Shown here piece by piece: positions 1 to 7,627 of a stretch of DNA of 52,652 nt (its first letter is position 1; each line of letters starts with the position of its first letter). Location: contig LCCV01000012.1 in the NCBI GenBank assembly GCA_000998135.1, positions 1 to 52,652 on the forward strand, given 5' to 3'. Position numbers and translations under genes: made by a program. This DNA comes from Parcubacteria group bacterium GW2011_GWA2_42_14 (GTDB lineage Bacteria > Patescibacteriota > Minisyncoccia > Sungbacterales > GWA2-42-14). The notes under the pieces were generated by a model. That model saw nothing but the letters and a program-made list of their open reading frames with translations. It had not been told where the DNA came from and did not search any database.

Positions 1-1218
1 GATGGGAACTTTGACGAATTTTTCAATAGCGGAAATGTAACGAAGCGCCTCGCCGGGCAATTCATCCTTGAAACGACAACCTTCAAGATTTCCCCAGCCG
101 GAAAAATTCTTGTATTCCGGCTTCATTCGCGACAAATTAAAAAATTCGCGGGCGCCTATTTCGCCCCCAATCCCCTTATAGGCAACACACGCTTTAATCT
201 CCGGCATCAAACCAAGAATATCCATCTTCGTAAGCGCGATTTCGGTCAAATGATTGACTTCGGCGGCATATTTCAAAAGAGGTAAATCCATCCATCCGCA
301 CATTCTCGGGCGTCCTGTAGTAGCACCGAATTCCTTGCCAAACTGCCGCAATTTTTCATCGTCTTTCGCGTTTAATTTAGTTGGAAATGGCCCGGTGCCA
401 ACACGGGTCGGATAGGCCTTAACAAGTCCGACAATTCGCGTAACATCCTTAGGATTAATTACGGTCAGAAAACACGCGGCAATACTCGTGGTATTGGAGG
501 AGGTAACAAACGGATAAGTTCCGTAATCAATATCAAGAAGAGTTCCTTGCGCTCCTTCAAGCAAAATATGTTCCTTTTTCGCCAGCGCTTGTTTTACAAT
601 TTTGTCAGTGTCATCAATATGCTCAAACATTATTTCACGCGCGTCAAAATATTCCTTTCTTATTTTTTCAAAAGATGAAATTCCAGACCCCTTTCCGTAT
701 TTGGCTAAAAGTTCTTTTCTTTTCAGCACAGAAATTTTTTCCAGCACTTCCAGAAAATGTTTTTTGTCAAGCATATCGCCAACCTGAATTGCCCGCCACC
801 TTCCGGCCTTATCCTGATAACACGGCCCGATTCCCCGAAGGGTGGTGCCGATTTTCATGCCTTTTTCTCCGGCGGCGTCTTCAGCCAAATGCCATGGCAT
901 GATTAAATGCGCGAATGGGCTTATTTTCAGATTTTTCAAAGATACGCCCTTGGACTCAAGCTCTTTCATTTCTTCAAGCAGGGTCGGCGGATGCACTACC
1001 ACTCCTCTGCCAATCAAACACAAAGTATTCGGATTAAAAATACCTGCTGGAACAAGGTGTAAGGCAAATTTGCCCCGTTCAGGGTCAATAATAGTGTGTC
1101 CCGCGTTATTCCCACCATTGAATCGCACAACAACATCCGCTTCCTGCGCCAGCATATCAACGATTTTACCCTTGCCTTCGTCTCCCCATTGTGTTCCGAC
1201 TACAATTGTTACTGCCAT
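1..1218 (-). CDS. purA: Adenylosuccinate synthetase, 5' part (C-terminus beyond window)
   Basis: Joins IMP and aspartate using GTP to make adenylosuccinate, the first committed step from IMP to AMP, in the cytoplasm. Reading the minus strand from the ATG at 1218 gives a start of MAVTIVVGTQWGDEGKGK, the family's N-terminal GTP-binding signature, followed shortly by VRFNGGNNAGHT, the conserved IMP/catalytic region. The frame is open for 406 codons to the window edge; the family is usually about 420-440 residues, so only the last few tens of residues are missing. No clear ribosome site precedes the ATG. The downstream neighbour is outside the window. Family assignment is very secure; the end is not seen. 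Confidence 0.96.
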   Translation of the reverse strand, partial: MAVTIVVGTQWGDEGKGKIVDMLAQEADVVVRFNGGNNAGHTIIDPERGKFALHLVPAGIFNPNTLCLIGRGVVVHPPTLLEEMKELESKGVSLKNLKISPFAHLIMPWHLAEDAAGEKGMKIGTTLRGIGPCYQDKAGRWRAIQVGDMLDKKHFLEVLEKISVLKRKELLAKYGKGSGISSFEKIRKEYFDAREIMFEHIDDTDKIVKQALAKKEHILLEGAQGTLLDIDYGTYPFVTSSNTTSIAACFLTVINPKDVTRIVGLVKAYPTRVGTGPFPTKLNAKDDEKLRQFGKEFGATTGRPRMCGWMDLPLLKYAAEVNHLTEIALTKMDILGLMPEIKACVAYKGIGGEIGAREFFNLSRMKPEYKNFSGWGNLEGCRFKDELPGEALRYISAIEKFVKVPI

Positions 1219-1323
1219 GTTTTTATTTTACCTCTTTTCGTGTTTTATCAAAGACCAGCCCGTTGATTTTTACATATTTACGGCGTAAAATGCAAATGTG
1301 ATATGGGCGCTTAGCGAAGTGGG

Positions 1324-1347
1324 CCAAAATGAACTGCTTCATTTTGG
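1324..1347. repeat. Short perfect palindrome in purA upstream gap
   Basis: Arms 1324-1333 and 1338-1347 are perfectly complementary around a CTGC loop. It sits in the gap between purA and the tRNA region and has no T-run beside it, so it looks like one of the short palindromic repeats scattered in this genome and not a terminator. The rest of 1219-1472 shows no gene. Confidence 0.6.
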
Positions 1348-1508
1348 CGGGAAATTTAAGAAATCATCTTCAATTTCCGTAAAAAATTTCCCCGGGGTTT
1401 TGTTGAAAAGACAAAACGAAAGCAATGTTATTGTTTTTTACGGGATTCTTCATTAGAAATCGAAATCAAATTGGACGGTTAGCTCAGCAGTAGAGCACTG
1501 CATTTTCA

Positions 1509-1611
1509 CCCCGTTACAAATGGGCACGGGCATTTAGCTCAGTGGTAGAGCGCTTCGTTCACATCGAAGAGGCCGCAGGTTCGATCCCTGCAATGCCCAT
1601 TTGCAACGGGG
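1509..1611 (+). repeat. 18-base inverted repeat enclosing the tRNA-Val gene
   Basis: Arm 1509-1526 pairs with arm 1594-1611 at 17 of 18 positions (one A-C mismatch). The right arm starts inside the 3' acceptor strand of tRNA-Val, so this long stem and the tRNA cloverleaf compete for the same bases. The left arm begins directly after the anticodon-loop bases of the outer tRNA-like sequence. Confidence 0.8.
1528..1599 (+). tRNA. tRNA-Val (anticodon CAC)
   Basis: A complete 72-base cloverleaf: acceptor GGGCATT (1528-1534) with AATGCCC (1592-1598), D-stem GCTC/GAGC, anticodon stem CTTCG/CGAAG (1553-1557 and 1565-1569) with loop TTCACAT, so the anticodon CAC is at 1560-1562. The T-arm is GCAGG/CCTGC with loop TTCGATC, and the discriminator is A1599. 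Every stem is fully paired. The CCA end is not encoded, so it must be added by the CCA enzyme. The gene is inside a larger inverted repeat and inside another tRNA-like sequence. Confidence 0.95.
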
Positions 1612-1789
1612 CAAACATTATAGTGGCCACAGGTTCGAACCCTATTGCCCACTAAATAAAAGAGGTCAAGGGATTTTGGTTCGCTTCGCTTAGAACGACA
1701 AATTTTTGGCCCTGTTGACGAACTTACATTATATTTAATATCATTAATACGGGTCGTAAGAAAAATTAAATTAACCATATTTTTTAAAT

Positions 1790-4111
1790 ATGAACAAACA
1801 AATAAAACTATTCACAGTTCTGTCTGTTGCTGTGGTTATTGGCATTAGTTTCTTTATCGCTAATCCTGTTTCATCTCAAACTAATGAGCAAATCATTCAA
1901 CAATTGCAGGAGCAGATCATGCAATTAAAAGCGCAAATCACAGCTCTCCAGCGACAGTTAAGCGGTGTAACTCCGAGCGGTATAACTCCGAGTGAGCCGG
2001 AACCCGTGCCTACCACAATCCCTGTTTCTTCGGAATGTCCTGAATTTTCGCAAAGACTTTACCCGGGTGTGAGCGACGCGAGCACGGGGGGAGAAGTGAC
2101 TAAATTACAAAAAATGCTAGCCAACGACCCGAACATCTATCCAGAAGGGCTGGTAACCGGTTATTACGGCTTGCTTACTGAAAAAGCAGTTCAGCGATGG
2201 CAGACAAAGCAAGGAGTGGTGTCTTCGGGAAACCCCGCAACAACTGGGTACGGCGTTGTAGGCCCGCAGACACGCACAAGAATGGTCATTGCGTGTCCTA
2301 CTCCGGTGCCGAGACCAATTCCGCCATCAATAAACGCCGGCTATTTAGAAATCGAACCGTCATCTGCGTCTATTGCAGTTGACGAGAGTAAAAGTTTTCA
2401 GGCCTTTTACCAGCCGCCAATGCCGAAGTGCCCGGAAGGATTCGCTTGCCCGCAAGTTATGCCTGCTCGATTCCCTGTAGAAGCAGAATGGACTTCAAGT
2501 AACCCCAACGTTGCTTCAATAATTGGTGTTGCGATAGCTGATACTACTGGTCATTCGTATACCAGTGCTCAAGTCAAAGGAATTTCAAACGGCACGGCAG
2601 ATATTAAGGCTGCGTATAAACCGTCATCTGGAGCAGTTCTCGCTGCAACCGCAAGAGTAACCGTGGGTTCGGTGTCATCAGTTTCTTCCATCACCGTCAT
2701 TTCTCCGAACGGGGGAGAGACATGGGCTAAGGAATCTACCCAAACGATTAAATGGCAAGACAATACACCAGTTCCGTTATGTCCGGTCGGAGCAGCATGC
2801 GCGCCTCAAGCGCCGAAGTATTTTGACATCAAATTACTCCCTTACTACCCGCCGTGCACTACGAATTTATGTCCCGAATATTATCCTGCGCCATATACGA
2901 TTGCAAAAAGCGTGTATGGTCCTTCGTACAGTTGGTCAGTGGGTAAATATTTGGATGTTCTCGGAACTGGCACAGGTGGTATTGTCTCTGGCGGTTCATA
3001 TACAGTCCAAGTCTGTCAGACCGGAACCAGTATCTGCGACTCAAGTGATAGCTACTTCAAGATTATAAGCGGAGGCACGAGCACAAACAATCCTCCAGTC
3101 ATCAACGGAATTCCGGCCATGCCGTCTTCAATTCAACTTAATCAGTCCGTATCATTTTCCTGGGATGCCACGGATGCCGACAAAGATAATTTAAGCTGGT
3201 CAGTTAATTGGGGAGATGGCGCCGGGTCTGCGGGCGTTTGCGCCATTCCCGTGTCTAATCTAACTATCGGTACAAATTCCGGTACTAATTTTACGGCTTT
3301 TCACAGCTGGTCAAAGGCCGGAACATACACAGTCAAAGCGACGGTAAACGACTGCAAAGGCGGAAGCGACGCGCATACTTTCAATGTGACGGTGGGCAAA
3401 TTTGTTCAGACATCCGTTACTGTCATCTCGCCAAACGGGGGAGAAACTTGGACAAAAGGCACAACCCAGACAATCAAATGGCAGGACAATACACCAGTTC
3501 CGTTATGTCCGGTCGGAGCAGCATGCGCGCCTCAAGCGCCGAAATATTTTGACATCAAATTACTCCCTTACTACCCGCCGTGCACTACGAATTTATGCCC
3601 CGCTTATTATCCTTCGCCGTATACGATTGCAAAAAGCGTGTATGGTCCTTCGTACAGTTGGTCAGTGGGTAAATATTTGAATGTTCTCGGAACTGGAACT
3701 GGCGGCGTGGCCCCTGACGGTTCATATACAGTCCAAGTTTGCCAGACCGGAACCAGTATCTGCGATTCAAGCGATAACTACTTTAAAATTGTAAGCGGTA
3801 CTACCACCAACAATTCTCCAGTCATCAACAGCATTCCTGCCATTCCAGTTAACGTCAGGGTTGGTCAGTCCGTTTCGTTTAGTTGGGGCGCCACCGATGC
3901 TGACGGCGACAATCTCTCATGGGGAGTTTCGTGGGGCGACGGCACTGGAGTTGCCGGAGCGTGCCAATCTCCGAATCCGCAAAACAAGCAAGGATGGACG
4001 TTTAATGAGTATCACACATGGTCAAGCCCCGGAACATATACGGTCACAGCAACAGTCAACGATTGCCGAGGAGGAAGTAACGAGCACAACTTTGTTGTTA
4101 GCGTAAACTAA
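1790..4111 (+). CDS. Secreted peptidoglycan-binding, PKD-repeat surface protein
   Basis: A 773-residue exported protein of unknown role, probably attached to the cell wall. Residues 1-30 form a signal peptide, followed by a short coiled coil (about 31-60, EQIMQLKAQ region) and a proline-rich linker. Residues about 90-155 resemble a PG_binding_1 domain (GGEVTKLQKML, GYYGLLTEKAVQRWQ). Next is a Big-like beta domain with a cysteine-proline loop, then two copies of a module pairing a beta domain (starting VISPNGGETW, about 303 and 544) with a PKD domain (GDG plus HSW/HTW and TVNDC). The two modules are nearly identical at DNA level over several hundred bases. The start is the only ATG beside the signal peptide; no strong ribosome site is seen. 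Such proteins are common in Parcubacteria. Confidence 0.85.
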   Translation: MNKQIKLFTVLSVAVVIGISFFIANPVSSQTNEQIIQQLQEQIMQLKAQITALQRQLSGVTPSGITPSEPEPVPTTIPVSSECPEFSQRLYPGVSDASTGGEVTKLQKMLANDPNIYPEGLVTGYYGLLTEKAVQRWQTKQGVVSSGNPATTGYGVVGPQTRTRMVIACPTPVPRPIPPSINAGYLEIEPSSASIAVDESKSFQAFYQPPMPKCPEGFACPQVMPARFPVEAEWTSSNPNVASIIGVAIADTTGHSYTSAQVKGISNGTADIKAAYKPSSGAVLAATARVTVGSVSSVSSITVISPNGGETWAKESTQTIKWQDNTPVPLCPVGAACAPQAPKYFDIKLLPYYPPCTTNLCPEYYPAPYTIAKSVYGPSYSWSVGKYLDVLGTGTGGIVSGGSYTVQVCQTGTSICDSSDSYFKIISGGTSTNNPPVINGIPAMPSSIQLNQSVSFSWDATDADKDNLSWSVNWGDGAGSAGVCAIPVSNLTIGTNSGTNFTAFHSWSKAGTYTVKATVNDCKGGSDAHTFNVTVGKFVQTSVTVISPNGGETWTKGTTQTIKWQDNTPVPLCPVGAACAPQAPKYFDIKLLPYYPPCTTNLCPAYYPSPYTIAKSVYGPSYSWSVGKYLNVLGTGTGGVAPDGSYTVQVCQTGTSICDSSDNYFKIVSGTTTNNSPVINSIPAIPVNVRVGQSVSFSWGATDADGDNLSWGVSWGDGTGVAGACQSPNPQNKQGWTFNEYHTWSSPGTYTVTATVNDCRGGSNEHNFVVSVN

Positions 4112-4239
4112 CAGAGAAAGCCAAAAACCCGTCGCTACAAGCGAGAACACGACAGAAATTCTCCGTGCCCGAGCGGTAAGTTGATGCCGAATTTTTTATA
4201 AAGTAGGCAGTACGAGCGGAATTGTATGAAGACACTAAA

Positions 4240-4270
4240 AAAGCGCGGACAGATTTTCTATCCGCGCTTT
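4240..4270 (+). terminator. Hairpin after the PKD surface protein
   Basis: Ten-pair GC-rich stem (4240-4249 with 4261-4270) and an 11-base loop, preceded by an A-run and with weak T content after it. It is placed to end transcription from the surface-protein gene or to act in both directions. Confidence 0.6.
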
Positions 4271-4383
4271 GTGTTACGCCCGGTCGATTAGCTCGGCCAT
4301 TTGATGAAAGAACCGGGGAATTTATTGTCTATTAAAATTAGTAATGTTATTGTAAAATTGAAATTCCTCAATCAATAACCAAT

Positions 4384-7300
4384 ATGGATTTTAATAAAAA
4401 CAGCGAAAAACTTAATTCGGAAAATGCGGTAAGCAAAAGAACTGAATCTCCGGAATCTAAAAAAGAAATTGTAATCGGCAAAAAAACGCTGGTTTTTATT
4501 GTCGGCCTTCCGGGAAGCGGAAAAAGCACTTTTGCGATAAATCATTTTCCGGCTGAGACAATTGTAAGCACCGACCGTATCCGCCAGGAAATCAGCAATA
4601 ACCCGGCAAACCAACTGGTCTCCGGAAAAGCTTTTGAAATTGCCAAAACGCTTGTTGAAGAAAGACTGCGCCGGGGAGAAATTGCCGTAGTTGACGCCCA
4701 AAATCTTTCCGAAGACACCAGGGCCCAATTCTATCAGGCGGCAGAAGCTCACGGCGCCAGGGTTGAAGCAATTTTTCTTGATGTAAGTGCCGAAGAAAGT
4801 GTAGAGCGTGATCACGCCAGAAAAAAGAATGTCGGAGAAAGCTATATTAAAAGGAGAGGAAGCGCTCATAAGACAGCTGAAGCAAGTTTAAGGCGAAGCA
4901 AGCACGTGCATGCGGTTCATGCCATAAAATCAAATGAATTTGATACGGTTTCAGTTGCCTTGCCGGAAGACGATGCCGAAGCGCTCGAGGCCGATAAAGA
5001 ACTTTATAAAGAAGCGGGAGTGGCTGAAGCAATGATTACCGCGGCCGAAACCGGATTTTTAAGAAAAGAAATTCCGGAAGAACTTGAAACTATACCGCTC
5101 AAAGCCGGCTCAGTTTTGTTTCTTGAAAACGAAGAAGGTGCAGGAACTAAAACCTTTTCCAAAGAAAATTTCTTACCACACCAGATTATTGACGCAAAAA
5201 ATATTGCCCGCCGTATTAAAACCAATATTACTGACCGGGCAGTAACGGATATGATGAAAAATATTCTGCGCCAGCGCCTCTGGCTGAATCTTACCACCGT
5301 TGTTTCCTATCCTCCGAACTTTCCGTATACAGCAGAACTGGAATCGGCGGTAAAAAACAACGCGGAAAAACGCAAGCTTGAAATACCTGTTTCATTTATC
5401 CGCATTGTGCCTGACGCCCAAACACAGGAACTGCCAAAAGAATTAGCCGAATCAGAAAAAACGGGAGTAGCGCCGCTTATGACGACCATTAACAAAAATG
5501 ACGCCGCAAGATTCAGGGTTGAAGTGATACGCGACGCGCCCCAAGACAGTCCGCTTTTTATCATGGGAGATATTCAGGGATGCTATAAGGCCATGCGAGA
5601 ACTTTCAGGTGAAGTCAGGAAAGAAAATATTACCAAGAAAAAATCCGGAGAAAGCGAACCAAAAAGAACCATTGTATTTGTTGGCGATATGGCAGATAGG
5701 GGGCCGTATGACGCCGAAGCGGTCATATACATAACATCCCTGGTGCGCGCCAACAGGGCCATTCTTGTTAAGGGTAATCATGATGAAAATCTGCTTAGAG
5801 GATTAAGGGGCAAAGAAGTTAACTCGGAAGAAACCCGCTCCACACTTCAGGAATTGAAAAGAAGACTTAAGCCGGCCTCCCTCCAAAAAATTATTGAGGT
5901 GCTTGAAAAAGCCCCGGTCGTGGCTCAATGGAAAGGAGTTGTTGTAGCGCACGCCTCTCTTCCAAGAATCCCGAGGCCGGAAGAAAAATTCGCCGAATCT
6001 GAAAATGATGATGAGGATGAAAAAGGAAATAAGGCCCATGGAGAACGGCACCAAATAATTCATGGGGCCAGAAGCGGAAGATTTGTCGGCGGCCGGGCCG
6101 AAGTATGGAAATTGCATAACACCGTAGCGCACGACCCCGATGTGCTTATTGTCGGCGGACACACCCATGAGGAAGAACCAATAACTGATTTAATTGCCGG
6201 AACCACCATTCTTGACGCCAACGCCGAAATAAAAGGAAAACTTTGGGGAATGTATTACCCCGAGCTTGAATTTGCTTCGGCCGAGGAGCCGAGTGTTCTG
6301 AAAAAATATGAAATACTTACGGGAAAAGAATTACCGCGAGGTCAGGAACTTCTTGCTTTCATTGAATACGCGCGACAGCAAGGATTTATTGAGATAAAAC
6401 ACGGCACCGGAGAATACGAAGGATTGATTTTAACAACCTATTCCGGCATTACCGAAGCATGCAATGCTTGGGAAAAATATCCCGTATTAAGGGAATTTCG
6501 GGGACTTATTATTGATACTAAGGGCAATATTGTTGCACGTCCTTTTGAAAAAACGCATAAGGCCGGAGACGAAATTCCTCTTGATAAACTTGAAATTCCT
6601 CCGGAAAAAGTTTTTGAAAAAGCAAATGGTTCGCTTGGCATCGTTTATTTTTGGAAAGAAAAATGGAGAGTTGCCACTAAATTCAGCTTTGAGAGCGAAG
6701 AATATACCAAACCGGTCTATGAAATGCTTGGCCGAATGGATACTTCAGCACTGGACCAGGCCAAAACACATCTTTTTGAAATTATTCTTCCTAATGACTC
6801 CCACATCGTGGATTACGGCGGAAAACAGGACCTCGTTTTTTTAAACAGCATTATTCCTGAAACCGGAGAGCCGGCTGATTGGGATGAAGTTGGCAAAACC
6901 GCAAGGAAACTCGGCACAAGAACAGCCCGCGACGTGACCGCGGATTTTCCCAATAAAACCATTGCCGATATTTATCGGATGCTCCAGCAGGAAGGGAGTG
7001 CCGCGAATCTGGAAGGCGTTATGGCCCAATATTCCGATACTGAAGGGAAAAAAGTGCTGGTTAAAGTAAAAACACGGGAATATGACGATAAAAAATTCGT
7101 AAGAGACCGGCTGGACTGGAAAGATATTTTAGAATCATTTGACCCGAAAACCATGGAAGTGCCTCCGGAAAACCTTGAAAAGCTCCTCTCCTACAATTTT
7201 GACAATGCGTTTGCCAGAGCAACACTTGAAGCAAGAATCCAATGGATAAAAGAGCAATACCGGGAAATCGCCCGGCAAACTCTTGAATTTCTTTCTTCGC

Positions 7301-7602
7301 CCAAAGGAGAAGCTGACAGAATTTTTCAGGAAAAGATTTCACGGGGAATTGACCCCAAAAGGGCACTGGAAGAGTCCCTTAGGAGTGCGGCCGCGAATTT
7401 GAAAGAACTGCTTAAAGATTACAGCGGGGAAGCGTTTAAAAACGAGATGGGCGCTTTAATGGGTTTTTTGCGCGGCATCATGTCGGACAAAGAAAAACCT
7501 GAGGCAAGGCTGATTGGCCATGCTTTTGCAAAGATACAGAAAATGATAGAGCAGGAAAAAAAGAAAAAAGGCAAAAATTCTTTCTGGATAGTGCCTCAAT
7601 AA
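4384..7602 (+). CDS. Polynucleotide kinase-phosphatase-ligase (Pnkp-like RNA repair enzyme) with a degenerate second kinase domain
   Basis: Predicted to heal and seal broken RNA ends: 5' phosphorylation, 2',3' phosphate removal, then ligation. Residues about 34-185 are a P-loop kinase (GLPGSGKST at 41-49, STDRIRQ, DAQNL). Residues about 242-345 align with the same kinase fold, but the P-loop is replaced by NEEGAGTKT, so this looks like an inactive duplicate. Residues about 388-625 are a calcineurin-type phosphatase (GDIQG, GDMADRG, GNHDE, GGHTH). Residues about 690-905 carry nucleotidyltransferase motifs: K746 in KANGSLG, LFEI, LEGVMA and VKVKTREY. A helical tail follows. Clostridium thermocellum Pnkp has kinase-phosphatase-ligase order at about 870 residues and works with Hen1; no Hen1 methyltransferase is in the window. 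No ribosome site is visible before the ATG. Confidence 0.85.
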   Translation: MDFNKNSEKLNSENAVSKRTESPESKKEIVIGKKTLVFIVGLPGSGKSTFAINHFPAETIVSTDRIRQEISNNPANQLVSGKAFEIAKTLVEERLRRGEIAVVDAQNLSEDTRAQFYQAAEAHGARVEAIFLDVSAEESVERDHARKKNVGESYIKRRGSAHKTAEASLRRSKHVHAVHAIKSNEFDTVSVALPEDDAEALEADKELYKEAGVAEAMITAAETGFLRKEIPEELETIPLKAGSVLFLENEEGAGTKTFSKENFLPHQIIDAKNIARRIKTNITDRAVTDMMKNILRQRLWLNLTTVVSYPPNFPYTAELESAVKNNAEKRKLEIPVSFIRIVPDAQTQELPKELAESEKTGVAPLMTTINKNDAARFRVEVIRDAPQDSPLFIMGDIQGCYKAMRELSGEVRKENITKKKSGESEPKRTIVFVGDMADRGPYDAEAVIYITSLVRANRAILVKGNHDENLLRGLRGKEVNSEETRSTLQELKRRLKPASLQKIIEVLEKAPVVAQWKGVVVAHASLPRIPRPEEKFAESENDDEDEKGNKAHGERHQIIHGARSGRFVGGRAEVWKLHNTVAHDPDVLIVGGHTHEEEPITDLIAGTTILDANAEIKGKLWGMYYPELEFASAEEPSVLKKYEILTGKELPRGQELLAFIEYARQQGFIEIKHGTGEYEGLILTTYSGITEACNAWEKYPVLREFRGLIIDTKGNIVARPFEKTHKAGDEIPLDKLEIPPEKVFEKANGSLGIVYFWKEKWRVATKFSFESEEYTKPVYEMLGRMDTSALDQAKTHLFEIILPNDSHIVDYGGKQDLVFLNSIIPETGEPADWDEVGKTARKLGTRTARDVTADFPNKTIADIYRMLQQEGSAANLEGVMAQYSDTEGKKVLVKVKTREYDDKKFVRDRLDWKDILESFDPKTMEVPPENLEKLLSYNFDNAFARATLEARIQWIKEQYREIARQTLEFLSSPKGEADRIFQEKISRGIDPKRALEESLRSAAANLKELLKDYSGEAFKNEMGALMGFLRGIMSDKEKPEARLIGHAFAKIQKMIEQEKKKKGKNSFWIVPQ

Positions 7603-7606
7603 AAAA

Positions 7607-7627
7607 GCCCGCGGATTATTCGCGGGC
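7607..7627 (+). terminator. Terminator hairpin shared by convergent pnkp-like gene and ftsH
   Basis: Stem GCCCGCG/CGCGGGC with a 7-base loop, an A-run before it and a T-rich stretch after. The minus-strand ftsH stop codon (7616-7618) lies inside the loop, so one hairpin serves both converging genes. Confidence 0.75.

Larger units (their letters stand above)
1473..1651 (+). pseudogene. Split, degenerate tRNA-like sequence (tRNA-Glu type) surrounding tRNA-Val
   Basis: The 5' part (1473-1508) has an acceptor-like GGACGGT, a perfect D-arm (GCTC/GAGC at 1482-1496) and a 5' anticodon stem CTGCA followed by a loop TTTTCAC, which would give anticodon UUC (Glu). The matching 3' part (1619-1651) has TATAG as a weak 3' anticodon stem, then a variable region, a TTCGAAC T-loop and ATTGCCC. 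Acceptor pairing GGACGGT/ATTGCCC has one mismatch and two G-U pairs, and the T-stem is then only three pairs; an alternative register fixes the T-stem but breaks the acceptor. It therefore looks like a tRNA gene broken by the insertion of the segment at 1509-1611, or one decaying after that. A functional spliced tRNA cannot be excluded. Confidence 0.5.

Noticed and set aside
1509-1611. Group I intron in the outer tRNA
   Set aside because: The insert is only about 100 bases and holds a tRNA; there is no room for the group I core and no P7/P3 pattern.
1539-1778. Minus-strand frame of 79 codons across the tRNA region
   Set aside because: It runs antisense through tRNA-Val and the tRNA-like halves and has no ribosome site.
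4384-7602. Direct role of the Pnkp-like enzyme in joining the nested tRNA halves
   Set aside because: Attractive because the genes are close, but nothing in the sequence connects them; kept as speculation only.
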